The translations under genes were made by a program, and so were the position numbers. A DNA stretch of 64,000 bases from Cupriavidus pauculus. GTDB lineage: Bacteria; Pseudomonadota; Gammaproteobacteria; Burkholderiales; Burkholderiaceae. The notes under the pieces were generated by a model, which did not search any database, had not been told where the DNA came from, and worked only from the letters and a program-made list of their open reading frames with translations. The stretch covers positions 356,598 through 420,597 of the forward strand of contig NZ_PJRP01000002.1 in assembly GCF_002858765.1 (NCBI RefSeq), given 5' to 3'. Shown here one piece after another: positions 54,013-62,252 of the stretch (the stretch's first letter is position 1; every line of letters starts with the position of its first letter).

Positions 54013-54047
54013 TTCCGGCCATGCCACACACCGGGTGAACCGGTACG

Positions 54048-54077
54048 ACGCGCCTCGGCATGCCGGGGCGCGTTTTT
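54048..54077 (+). terminator. Terminator of dps
   Basis: ACGCGCC-TCGG (54048-54058) pairs with CCGG-GGCGCGT (54063-54073, one T-G pair) around CATG, then TTTT. Confidence 0.88.
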
Positions 54078-54100
54078 GCTTTGTATTGCCCGAAGTATCT

Positions 54101-54133
54101 TCAGAAGTCTCGTCAGAAGTCTCGTCAGAAGTC
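54101..54133. repeat. Tandem 12-bp repeat upstream of ubiA
   Basis: TCAGAAGTCTCG twice and a third copy cut after nine bases, ending eight bases before the ubiA ATG, where the ribosome site would be. Confidence 0.85.
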
Positions 54134-54140
54134 CGCCGCC

Positions 54141-55025
54141 ATGTCACATCCCTCCGCCGCCCCCCATCATCCGAGCCGCCTCGCGCTGTATGCCCGACTG
54201 GTGCGCATCGACAAGCCGATTGGCACGCTGCTGCTGCTCTGGCCTACGCTGTGGGCGATGTGGATGGCTGCCGGCGGGCCGCCGTCCTGGCAGATTTTCT
54301 GGATTTTCTTCGCCGGCACGTTCCTGATGCGCTCGGCGGGCTGCGCCATGAACGACTGGGCCGATCGCGATTTCGACAAGCACGTGAAGCGCACGAAGGA
54401 GCGGCCGCTGACCGCCGGGCTGATCGCCAGCTGGGAAGCCCTGGCCGTGGCCGCCGTGCTTGCGCTGATCGCGTTTGCACTGATCCTGCCGCTGAACGGG
54501 CTGACCAAATGGCTGGCCGTGGTGGCGGCGGTGCTGGCCGGGACGTATCCGTTCTTCAAGCGGTTCTTTGCGATTCCGCAGGCTTACCTGGGCATTGCCT
54601 TCGGGTTTGGCATTCCGATGTCGTTCGCCGCCATCCAGGGCGAGGTGCCGTTCGTGGCCTGGTTGATGCTGCTGGGCAACGTGTTCTGGGCGGTGGCGTA
54701 CGACACGGCCTATGCTATGGTCGACCGCGATGACGACCTGCTGCTGGGCATGAAGACGTCGGCCATCACGTTCGGTCGCTTCGACGTGGCGGCGATCATG
54801 ATCTGCTACGCGGTGTTCCTGGGGATGATGGCCTGGGCTGGCGCGCTGCTGGGCCTGGGCTGGGCCTACTACACGGGGCTGGTGGCTGCCGCCGTGCTGG
54901 CCGGTTACCACTACACGCTGATCCGCGAGCGCGACCGCATGAAGTGTTTTGCCGCGTTCCGGCACAACAACTGGCTGGGCGCCTGCGTGTTCGCGGGGAC
55001 GTTCGTGGCGTACGTGCTGAAATAG
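54141..55025 (+). CDS. ubiA: 4-hydroxybenzoate polyprenyltransferase
   Basis: UbiA attaches the polyprenyl chain to 4-hydroxybenzoate in ubiquinone synthesis. The 294-residue membrane protein has both Asp-rich motifs, NDWADRDFD and AMVDRDDD, and about eight helices. ATG 54141 ([10 protein letters not shown]) is chosen. The in-frame ATG at 54060 would lie in the loop of the dps terminator and would translate the 12-bp repeats as KSRQ units, so it is unlikely. Confidence 0.95.
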   Translation: MSHPSAAPHHPSRLALYARLVRIDKPIGTLLLLWPTLWAMWMAAGGPPSWQIFWIFFAGTFLMRSAGCAMNDWADRDFDKHVKRTKERPLTAGLIASWEALAVAAVLALIAFALILPLNGLTKWLAVVAAVLAGTYPFFKRFFAIPQAYLGIAFGFGIPMSFAAIQGEVPFVAWLMLLGNVFWAVAYDTAYAMVDRDDDLLLGMKTSAITFGRFDVAAIMICYAVFLGMMAWAGALLGLGWAYYTGLVAAAVLAGYHYTLIRERDRMKCFAAFRHNNWLGACVFAGTFVAYVLK

Positions 55026-55040
55026 ACCCACTGCTTTCTC

Positions 55041-55172
55041 CCCTCTCCATGAAATGGGAAAGGGTCGAGGTAGCGGGGGCGGGGAGCGCGCGAGCGAGTC
55101 AATTCACGACAAGTCGCAATTTGAGCCTCGATGCCCTGTCCCCAGCCCGCCTCTCGCACGGCGGGAAACGGG
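55041..55172 (-). repeat. Interspersed hairpin-ended repeat, copy C
   Basis: A 132-bp element between convergent ubiA and proC. It starts CCCTCTCCATGAAATGGGAAAGGG, has the core 55108-55127 (reverse complement of 205-224 with one mismatch) and ends with a second hairpin CGCCTCTCGCACGGCGGG. Same length and order as copy A, opposite orientation. Confidence 0.75.
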
Positions 55173-55180
55173 AAAGAACC

Positions 55181-56002
55181 TCAGTCCTTGCCGAAGTCCG
55201 CGCCCATTTCGCGCCCGCGTGCTGCCGCCGCGTGCATGGCCTTGACGAAGGCGTCCTTCATGCCGCTGGCCTCCATTGCCGTCAACGCGGCGTAGGTTGT
55301 GCCGCCCTTGGACGTGACGCGCTCGCGCAGCGTAGCCACGGGCTCGGGCGACTCCGCGGCCAGCGCCGCCGCGCCGCGGAACGTTTCCACGGCCAGTTGC
55401 CGGCCCTGTTCGGCGGACAGCCCCATTTCCACGGCTGCGCGCTCCATCGCTTCCACAAAATAGAACACATAGGCCGGGCCGCTGCCCGAGATGGCGGTGA
55501 CGGCGTCGATCTGGTCGTCGTTTTCCACCCAGACGCACCGGCCGACGGCTTCGGCCACGGCCGTGGCGATATCCCGGTCGGTGCCCGACAGACCCAGGGC
55601 TGCGGCCAGCCCGGTCATGCCCATGCCGGCCAGCGCCGGCGTGTTCGGCATGGCGCGCACCAGGCGCGTACGGCCCAGCCAGCGCGCCACGTCCTGCAGC
55701 CGGATGCCGGCCGCGACGCTGATGATGAGGTTGTCGGTCAGCAGCGGCACCAGCGGGGCGATGGCGTCACGGAACTGCTGCGGCTTGACGGCCAGCACGA
55801 TCACGTTGCTGGCGCCAAAGGCGACATCCGGCGCCGCCAGCGCCTTTACGCCGCTCTGCGCCAGGCGCTGGCGGGCGTCTTCCGAGGGATCGACCACGCG
55901 GATCGCGCCCGCAGGCACGCCACGGGCCACCAGGCCGCCGATCAGGGCAGAGGCCATGTTGCCGCCGCCGAGGAAGCCGAAGGTGAGGGAATCGAGCATC
56001 AA
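55181..56002 (-). CDS. proC: Pyrroline-5-carboxylate reductase
   Basis: ProC reduces pyrroline-5-carboxylate to proline with NADPH. The 273-residue protein opens with the Rossmann motif FGFLGGGNMASALIGGL and carries VLAVKPQQF, RAMPNTPALAG and the C-terminal ALTAMEASGMKDAF segment. It follows yggS on the same strand, a common pairing. Confidence 0.96.
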   Translation of the reverse strand: MMLDSLTFGFLGGGNMASALIGGLVARGVPAGAIRVVDPSEDARQRLAQSGVKALAAPDVAFGASNVIVLAVKPQQFRDAIAPLVPLLTDNLIISVAAGIRLQDVARWLGRTRLVRAMPNTPALAGMGMTGLAAALGLSGTDRDIATAVAEAVGRCVWVENDDQIDAVTAISGSGPAYVFYFVEAMERAAVEMGLSAEQGRQLAVETFRGAAALAAESPEPVATLRERVTSKGGTTYAALTAMEASGMKDAFVKAMHAAAARGREMGADFGKD

Positions 56003-56093
56003 GTTTCCTGGTCTGCCAGCGCGATACGTGTCGGCTGGCGTTTTGTCATGTCATGGGGAGGCGAAGGACCGGCGCGGACCCTGTCGGGCGCCG

Positions 56094-56783
56094 TCAGCGC
56101 CGCGCGCCGAAAATCGCGGTGCCGATACGCACCAGCGTGGCGCCCTCGGCAATGGCCGCGTCCATGTCGGCGGACATGCCCATCGAGAGCGTGTCCACCT
56201 TTAGCCCGGATTGCCGTAGTTGATCAAGCAACGCACGGAGGGCGGCAAACGGTTGACGCTGGGCGGCCGGGTCGGCCGCCGGCGCCGGAATGGCCATCAG
56301 GCCGCGCAGTTGCAGGTTCGGCAGGGCGGCGATCGCCTGGGCCAGCGCCGGCACCTCTGCCGGCGCCACGCCGCTCTTGGTGTCCTCGTTACTGATATTG
56401 ACCTGGATGCAGACCTGCAGCGGTGGCAGCCCGGCCGGACGCTGGGCGGACAGCCGCTCGGCGATCTTCAGCCGGTCGATGGCATGGACCCAGTCGAACT
56501 GCTCGGCCACCGGCCGGGTCTTGTTGCTCTGCAGTGGGCCGATGAAATGCCACTGGATCTGGCCGCGCAGGGCGTCCAGCGCGGCAATCTTGTCCACCCC
56601 TTCCTGGACGTAGTTCTCGCCGAATGCCCGCTGGCCGGCGTCGAAGGCCTCGCGTACACGTCCGGCGGAAACCGTCTTGGAAACCGCCAGCAATGTGACA
56701 GCGTCAGGCGATCTGCCGGCTTGTTGTGCGGCCGCCGCGATGTCATTTTTCACGGCTTGCAAGTTGGCGGCGATTACAGACAT
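56094..56783 (-). CDS. YggS family PLP homeostasis protein
   Basis: The 229-residue single-domain TIM-barrel protein binds pyridoxal phosphate through Lys36 in LLAVSKTVSA. Other family motifs are FGENYVQEG, WHFIGPLQSNKT and MGMSADMDAAI. The family controls vitamin B6 and amino/keto acid pools. ATG 56783 is taken; the upstream frame to 56813 runs into the promoter shared with pilT. Confidence 0.95.
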   Translation of the reverse strand: MSVIAANLQAVKNDIAAAAQQAGRSPDAVTLLAVSKTVSAGRVREAFDAGQRAFGENYVQEGVDKIAALDALRGQIQWHFIGPLQSNKTRPVAEQFDWVHAIDRLKIAERLSAQRPAGLPPLQVCIQVNISNEDTKSGVAPAEVPALAQAIAALPNLQLRGLMAIPAPAADPAAQRQPFAALRALLDQLRQSGLKVDTLSMGMSADMDAAIAEGATLVRIGTAIFGARR

Positions 56784-56893
56784 AATCCAGCGGACATATT
56801 CCAAGAAGTACAACTAGAAGTACAACAATAAACCAGTGAAGGCCCGGTCAATCGATATTCCGCCAGGGCCTCTTTAGGGTGGGGTCATTATAG

Positions 56894-57937
56894 ATGGACA
56901 TCGCACAGCTTCTGGCCTTCGCGGTCAAGAACAAGGCTTCCGATCTTCACCTCTCGGCCGACATGCCGCCGATGGTGCGTATTCACGGAGACATGCGCCG
57001 CATCAACGTCGCGGCCATGACGCACAAGGACGTTCACGCCATGGTGTACGACATCATGAGCGACGTTCAGCGCAAATCCTATGAAGAACGGCTGGAAATC
57101 GATTTCTCGTTCGAGATTTCGGGCCTGTCCCGTTTCCGGGTCAACGCCTATACCACGCAGCGCGGGGCGGCCGCCGTATTCCGTACCATTCCGTCGAAGG
57201 TGCTGACACTGGACGACCTGCACGCGCCGGCGGTGTTCGCCGACCTGTGCATGAAGCCGCGCGGGCTGGTGCTGGTGACGGGGCCGACCGGTTCGGGCAA
57301 GTCCACCACGCTGGCGGCGATGGTCGACCATCGCAACGACAACGATATGGGCCACATCCTCACGGTGGAGGACCCGATCGAATTCGTCCACAACTCCAAG
57401 AAGAGCCTGATCAACCAGCGCGAACTGGGGCCGCACACGCATTCGTTTGCCAACGCGCTGCGTTCGGCGCTGCGTGAGGACCCGGACGTGATCCTGGTGG
57501 GTGAATTGCGTGACCTGGAAACGATCCGCCTGGCGCTGACCGCGGCCGAAACGGGCCACCTGGTCTTTGCCACGCTTCACACGAGTTCGGCCGCGAAGAC
57601 CATCGACCGGGTGGTGGACGTGTTCCCGCCCGAGGAAAAGGACATGGTCCGCACCATGCTGTCCGAATCGCTCGAGGCGGTGATTTCGCAGACGCTGCTC
57701 AAGACGCGCGACGGCAACGGCCGCACGGCGGCACATGAGATCATGATCGCCACGCCCGCCATCCGCCACCTGATTCGAGAGAACAAGATCGCGCAGATGT
57801 ACTCGATGATGCAGACGTCCAGCGGCATCGGCATGCAGACGCTGGACCAGTGCCTGAGCGACCTGATCAAGCGCGGCATGATCAACTACAACGATGCCAG
57901 GGCGAGCGCCAAAAACCCTGACGCATTCATGGGATAA
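56894..57937 (+). CDS. pilT: Type IV pilus retraction ATPase PilT
   Basis: PilT powers pilus retraction for twitching and DNA uptake. The 347-residue hexameric ATPase has Walker A GPTGSGKSTTLAAM, the Asp box TVEDPIEF, Walker B GELRDLETIRLAL, the His box ETGHLVFATLHT and the PilT-specific C-terminal motif AIRHLIRENK. pilU follows after a few bases. Confidence 0.97.
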   Translation: MDIAQLLAFAVKNKASDLHLSADMPPMVRIHGDMRRINVAAMTHKDVHAMVYDIMSDVQRKSYEERLEIDFSFEISGLSRFRVNAYTTQRGAAAVFRTIPSKVLTLDDLHAPAVFADLCMKPRGLVLVTGPTGSGKSTTLAAMVDHRNDNDMGHILTVEDPIEFVHNSKKSLINQRELGPHTHSFANALRSALREDPDVILVGELRDLETIRLALTAAETGHLVFATLHTSSAAKTIDRVVDVFPPEEKDMVRTMLSESLEAVISQTLLKTRDGNGRTAAHEIMIATPAIRHLIRENKIAQMYSMMQTSSGIGMQTLDQCLSDLIKRGMINYNDARASAKNPDAFMG

Positions 57938-57946
57938 AGGGTGATC

Positions 57947-59086
57947 ATGCTCGACCGCGAATCCGCATCGAAGTACATCAACGACCTGCTCGAGCTGATG
58001 GTGAACAACCGCGGCTCCGACCTGTTCATCACCTCGGAATTCCCGCCGGCCATCAAGGTGGACGGCAAGATCACGCCGGTTTCGCAGCAGCCGCTGAACC
58101 CCACGCAGGCGCTGGGGCTGGTACGTTCGATCATGAACGAGCGCCAGGTGAAGGAATTCGACGACACGCGCGAGTGCAACTTTGCCATTACCGCGCCCAA
58201 CGCCGGCCGGTTCCGGGTGTCGGCATTCATCCAGCAGGGCCGCGCCGGCATGGTGGTGCGGACCATCAATACGCGCATCCCGTCGGTGGAAGACCTGGAT
58301 CTGCCGCAGTCGCTGCACGAGATCGTGATGTCCAAGCGCGGCCTGGTGATCGTGACCGGTGCCACGGGCTCGGGCAAGTCGACCTCGCTGGCGGCCATGC
58401 TGGACCACCGCAACGCGCATTCCTACGGCCACATCATCACGATCGAGGACCCGATCGAATACGTGCATGCGCACCAGAACTGCGTCGTCACGCAGCGCGA
58501 GGTGGGCATCGATACCGAGTCGTGGCACATCGCGCTGAAGAACACGCTGCGTCAGGCGCCCGACGTGATCCTGATCGGCGAAATCCGCGACCGCGAGACG
58601 ATGGAATACGCGATGCAGTACGCCGAGACGGGCCACCTGTGCCTGGCCACGCTGCACGCGAACAATGCCAACCAGGCCATCGACCGGATCGTCAACTTCT
58701 TCCCCGAGGAAAAGCGCCAGCAGCTGCTGATCGACCTGTCGCTGAACCTGAAGGCGATGATCTCGCAGCGCCTGCTGCCGCGCGCCGGCCGCAAGGGCCG
58801 CGTGCCGGCCGTGGAAATCATGATCGGCACGCCGCTGGTGGCCGACCTGATCTTCAAGGGCGAGATCCACGAGCTCAAGGAAGTCATCAAGAAATCGCGC
58901 GAGCAGGGCATGATCTCGTTCGACCAGGCGCTGTTCGAGCTGTACGAGACCGAGAAGATCACGTACGAGGACGCGCTCAAGAATGCCGACTCGCTGAACG
59001 ACCTGCGCCTGATGATCAAGCTCCATAGCGCGCGGCATCGCGACGCCGACCTCGGTGCCGGCACCGAACACCTGAACGTGATCTGA
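57947..59086 (+). CDS. pilU: PilT-dependent retraction ATPase PilU
   Basis: The 379-residue paralogue of PilT has Walker A GATGSGKSTSLAAM, IEDPIEYVH, Walker B GEIRDRETMEYAM and ETGHLCLATLHANN, and a longer C-terminus as usual in PilU. It assists PilT in retraction. ATG 57947 is preceded by AAGGG; GTG 57941 is also possible. Confidence 0.95.
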   Translation: MLDRESASKYINDLLELMVNNRGSDLFITSEFPPAIKVDGKITPVSQQPLNPTQALGLVRSIMNERQVKEFDDTRECNFAITAPNAGRFRVSAFIQQGRAGMVVRTINTRIPSVEDLDLPQSLHEIVMSKRGLVIVTGATGSGKSTSLAAMLDHRNAHSYGHIITIEDPIEYVHAHQNCVVTQREVGIDTESWHIALKNTLRQAPDVILIGEIRDRETMEYAMQYAETGHLCLATLHANNANQAIDRIVNFFPEEKRQQLLIDLSLNLKAMISQRLLPRAGRKGRVPAVEIMIGTPLVADLIFKGEIHELKEVIKKSREQGMISFDQALFELYETEKITYEDALKNADSLNDLRLMIKLHSARHRDADLGAGTEHLNVI

Positions 59087-59141
59087 CGCGGGCTGTCTGG
59101 GCGCGGTATCCTTGCGCCCATTACCTATCAGGAGACCGACG

Positions 59142-59636
59142 ATGAGCAACGTCTACCAGTTCGAGGCCAGTTCGCTGACGGGTCAGCCGGTGCCGCTGAC
59201 CGACTTCCGGGGCAAGGTGCTGCTGATCGTCAACACGGCCAGCGAGTGCGGTTTCACGCCGCAGTACGCGGGCCTGCAGACGCTGCAGGACACGTACCAG
59301 ACGCGCGGTTTCGACGTGCTGGGCTTTCCGTGCAACCAGTTCGGCAAGCAGGAGCCGGGCGATGCCGAGCAGATCGGCGCGTTCTGCGAATCGCGCTTCC
59401 ACGTCACGTTTCCGATGTTCGACAAGATCGACGTCAAGGGCGCCGACGCGCACCCGCTATACAAGTGGCTGACGTCGGAAAAGCCGGGCCTGCTCGGCAC
59501 GCAGGCGATCAAGTGGAATTTCACCAAGTTCCTGGTGCGCCGCGACGGCACGATCTTCAAGCGCTACGCGCCGACCACCAAGCCTGACGAGCTCCGCGGC
59601 GACATCGAGACGCTACTGAACGACCCGGGCGCCTGA
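59142..59636 (+). CDS. Glutathione peroxidase family protein
   Basis: The 164-residue thioredoxin-fold peroxidase has Cys36 in NTASECGFTPQY in place of selenocysteine, the FPCNQFGKQEPG segment with the catalytic Gln, and WNFTKFLV with the catalytic Trp. It reduces peroxides with thioredoxin or glutathione. GGAGA precedes ATG 59142. Confidence 0.94.
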   Translation: MSNVYQFEASSLTGQPVPLTDFRGKVLLIVNTASECGFTPQYAGLQTLQDTYQTRGFDVLGFPCNQFGKQEPGDAEQIGAFCESRFHVTFPMFDKIDVKGADAHPLYKWLTSEKPGLLGTQAIKWNFTKFLVRRDGTIFKRYAPTTKPDELRGDIETLLNDPGA

Positions 59637-59665
59637 GCAGCCCGAACGACCCAAGGAACCGGCTT

Positions 59666-60358
59666 TCAGCCGTGCGAGTCCGCCCGGACCGCGCGCAGGA
59701 AGCCGTTGAGTGACCGTTCTGGCGTTTCGTGGAAATGCTCGGCGAGCATGGTCAGCTTGCGGCAGCGGTCCAGCCGGAAGCTGCGATAGTCCTCGCGCGC
59801 CGTACACCAGGCAGCCACCAGCCAGACATTGCCCCAGAAGAACAGCCCCAGCGGCTGCACCACGCGCACCGTGTCGCGCTGCTGTGCATCCGAATAGTCG
59901 ATCTGCAGCAGCCGCTGCGCGCCAATGGCCGTGTGGACGATGTCGAACGCCTCGCGCACGGCGGGGTGGTTGGCATATTCGGGCGCGAAGATGCGGCTTT
60001 GCTGCGCGGCCAGGCGCCGTTGCGGCGGCAGGGCGGCCATCAGCTTTTCCAGCGACGGCTCGGCCGCAGCGGCCAGTGCGCCGCCACCCCAGGCCTTGAG
60101 CAGGCGCAGGCCCGCGACCATGGCCTCGACTTCCATCGACGTGAACATCAGCGGCGGCACATCGTAGTCCGGGCGCAGGCGGTAGCCGATGCCGGCTTCG
60201 CCTTCCACGGGGACGCCGGACAGCGACAGGGCCTGGATATCGCGGTAGACGGTGCGCTCGGACACGCCCAGCCGCTGCGCGAGCAGGGCCGCCGTGGTCA
60301 GGCGGCGCCCGCGCAGGACTTGCACGATCTGGAAGAGGCGGTCGGCGCGTCGGCTCAT
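59666..60358 (-). CDS. WYL-domain transcriptional regulator (YafY-like)
   Basis: The 230-residue protein has an N-terminal helix-turn-helix of the DeoR type (TTAALLAQRLGVSERTVYRD) and a WYL domain (QIDYSDAQQRD..VVQPLGLFFWGNVWLVAAWC). It lies seven bases after a VOC gene on the same strand, and may control it. The effector is unknown. Start ATG 60358. Confidence 0.88.
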   Translation of the reverse strand: MSRRADRLFQIVQVLRGRRLTTAALLAQRLGVSERTVYRDIQALSLSGVPVEGEAGIGYRLRPDYDVPPLMFTSMEVEAMVAGLRLLKAWGGGALAAAAEPSLEKLMAALPPQRRLAAQQSRIFAPEYANHPAVREAFDIVHTAIGAQRLLQIDYSDAQQRDTVRVVQPLGLFFWGNVWLVAAWCTAREDYRSFRLDRCRKLTMLAEHFHETPERSLNGFLRAVRADSHG

Positions 60359-60365
60359 GGCGATG

Positions 60366-60770
60366 TCAGTGCGCGACGGCCGAGGGCGCGTCCGCCATGG
60401 CCGGCTCGTGCAGCCCGATCCGGTTGCCTTCGCTGTCGGTGATATGGGCGAAGCGGCCCATGTTGTCGGGCAACTGCACCGGACCGCGCACGGTGCGGCC
60501 ACCGGCGTAGGTCACCCGCGCCAGCACGTCGTCGAGTTGCGGGGCATTGAAGTACGGCACCGGGCCATAGAACGCGCTGGACCGGTACTGCTCGCCGCGT
60601 ACCAGCGCTCCGGCCGAGGCCGCGTGGGTGAACACGGCCAGGTCGACATCGCCGACGGTCTCGCGCCGCAGCGGATGCTCGAACACCGTTTCGTAGAACT
60701 GCATGGCGCGCTTCATGTCGGTCACCGGGATTTCCAGCCAGTTGACCAGCGCATTGGACGGATTGGCCAT
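60366..60770 (-). CDS. VOC superfamily protein
   Basis: The 134-residue protein has the two-module VOC fold: NWLEIPVTDMKRAMQFYETV at the start and GRFAHITDSEGNRIGLHEP at the end. Glyoxalase or related activity on an unknown substrate. It is the first gene of a two-gene unit with the WYL regulator. Confidence 0.85.
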   Translation of the reverse strand: MANPSNALVNWLEIPVTDMKRAMQFYETVFEHPLRRETVGDVDLAVFTHAASAGALVRGEQYRSSAFYGPVPYFNAPQLDDVLARVTYAGGRTVRGPVQLPDNMGRFAHITDSEGNRIGLHEPAMADAPSAVAH

Positions 60771-60854
60771 GGGGCTCTCCTCTTCATCATGTCGGGAGAA
60801 CGGATGATGCGCGGGCGCTCCTGACAGCGTGCTGTCAGGAGCTTGTCAGGGGCG

Positions 60855-61577
60855 TCAGTGGGGCATCCAGGCCGCCATCACCGGCACCAGGATAGCCGTC
60901 AGCACGCCATTCAGGCCCATGCCCAGCGCCGAGAACGCGCCGGCTTCCTGGCTGACCTGGAAGGCGCGGGCGGTGCCGATGCCATGCGCCGCCACGCCGG
61001 TGGCAAAGCCGCGCACGGTGTAGTCACGCACCCGCAGCAGGTTCAGCAGGCCGGTGGCGCTGACCGCGCCGATGATGCCCGTGGCCATCACCATCACGGC
61101 GGTCAGCGACGGCAGGCCGCCGATCTTCTCGGACACACCCATCGCAATCGGAATCGTCACTGATTTCGGCGCCAGCGAACGCACCACCTCGGGCGATGCC
61201 CCAAGCAGGTACGCGATGCCGACGGCCGATACCACGGCAGCCACCGAACCCGCCAGCAGGCCCGCCAGCAGGGGCAGCACATTGCTGCGCAGCTTCGGCA
61301 ACTGCGTGTACAGCGGCACGGCCAGCGCCACGGTAGCCGGCCCCAGCAGGAAGTGCACGAACTGCGCGCCGTCGAAGTAGGTCTTGTAGGGCGTGCCGGT
61401 CACGGTCAGCACCGTGACCAGGATCGCCACCGAGATCATCACCGGATTGGCCAGCGGCGAGAACCGGGCGCGCTCGTAGATGCGGAAGGCGAACACATAG
61501 GCGATCAGCGTGGCGGTCAGCCCGATCAGGGGACTGGCGGCCAGGTACACCCAGATTTCATTGAGGCGTGGCGACAT
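60855..61577 (-). CDS. lrgB: LrgB/CidB family membrane protein
   Basis: The 240-residue protein has about seven hydrophobic helices and family motifs LGPATVALAVPLYTQLP, APKSVTIPIAMG and GLSLTAVM-like GLPSLTAVMVMATGIIGA and AAHGIGTARAF. LrgAB/CidAB proteins affect murein turnover and export of small acids. The start overlaps the lrgA stop (ATG 61577; ATG 61580 also possible). Confidence 0.92.
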   Translation of the reverse strand: MSPRLNEIWVYLAASPLIGLTATLIAYVFAFRIYERARFSPLANPVMISVAILVTVLTVTGTPYKTYFDGAQFVHFLLGPATVALAVPLYTQLPKLRSNVLPLLAGLLAGSVAAVVSAVGIAYLLGASPEVVRSLAPKSVTIPIAMGVSEKIGGLPSLTAVMVMATGIIGAVSATGLLNLLRVRDYTVRGFATGVAAHGIGTARAFQVSQEAGAFSALGMGLNGVLTAILVPVMAAWMPH

Positions 61578-61960
61578 CATGGCTGCGCTCCGGCATCCAC
61601 GGCATCGGCCGGCTGCCCCGCTGGCGGCTTGCGCATCAGCGCACGCGTGACCAGCGCGGTGACGGCGATGGCCACCCAGGTGGAGATCACCAGCGCGATG
61701 ACGATCGGCATCCATTCACTGCCGATGCGGTGGGCATGCACCATGATGCCGACGCCGGCCGGCACGAACAGCAGCGACAGGTGCTTGAGCAGGTCATTGG
61801 CGGCGCCCTGGATCACGGGCAGCAGCCGGTTGTCGAATACGAGCCAGCCGAACAGCAAAAGCATGCCGATCACCGGACCGGGCACGGGCAGGCGCAGCGC
61901 GTAGCTGATTACCTCGCCCACGGTCTGAAAGACCAGCAGGATGGCAAAAGTCTGAAGCAT
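61577..61960 (-). CDS. lrgA: LrgA/CidA family membrane protein
   Basis: The 127-residue protein has four hydrophobic helices and the holin-like family motif LPVPGPVIGMLLLF, then LLFVPAGVGIMVH. Forms a unit with lrgB through overlapping stop and start codons. The longer frame upstream reads through the hexamer repeat and is not coding. Confidence 0.92.
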   Translation of the reverse strand: MLQTFAILLVFQTVGEVISYALRLPVPGPVIGMLLLFGWLVFDNRLLPVIQGAANDLLKHLSLLFVPAGVGIMVHAHRIGSEWMPIVIALVISTWVAIAVTALVTRALMRKPPAGQPADAVDAGAQP

Positions 61961-62062
61961 GGGGGCAGCCTGGAGAGACCAGCGGGGACTGAATGTGCCG
62001 ACATGGTACTCCCGTACAAGATGCGTGCAAGATGAGGCATCAAGAGAGCGGCGGTCAGGTTT

Positions 62063-62210
62063 GCTCCCCGCTCCTGCAATGCGGGAGAAGGGTTGGGGGA
62101 GAGCACCAGCTTTTCCATCACGAGAAACGTGTTCGTGCCGCAACGGCTTGCCCTCTCCCTCTCCCTCTCCCTCTCCCTCTCCCTCTCCCTCTTCCACAAG
62201 CGGGAGAGGG
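62063..62210. repeat. Hairpin-ended repeat element D with expanded end
   Basis: One end is GCTCCCCGCTCCTGCAATGC..GGGAGAAGGGTTGGGGGAGAGC (62063-62104, described in parts) and the other a CTCTCCC...GGGAGAGGG hairpin ending at 62210. The ends match elements A and C, but the centre (about 62105-62150) is different. The right arm is enlarged by a hexamer tandem repeat. Confidence 0.6.
62151..62192. repeat. CCCTCT hexamer microsatellite, seven units
   Basis: Seven exact CCCTCT copies in a row, then TCCACAAGCGGGAGAGGG. The repeat starts 60 bp beyond the glcF stop. Confidence 0.97.
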
Positions 62211-62252
62211 AAGACACGTGCGGTCCTGCGCTGCCTGCGTCCCCTATGTCCC

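Noticed and set aside
54060..54140. Longer UbiA start with KSRQ repeats
   Set aside because: ATG 54060 is in the loop of the dps terminator hairpin, and the residues come from a tandem DNA repeat.
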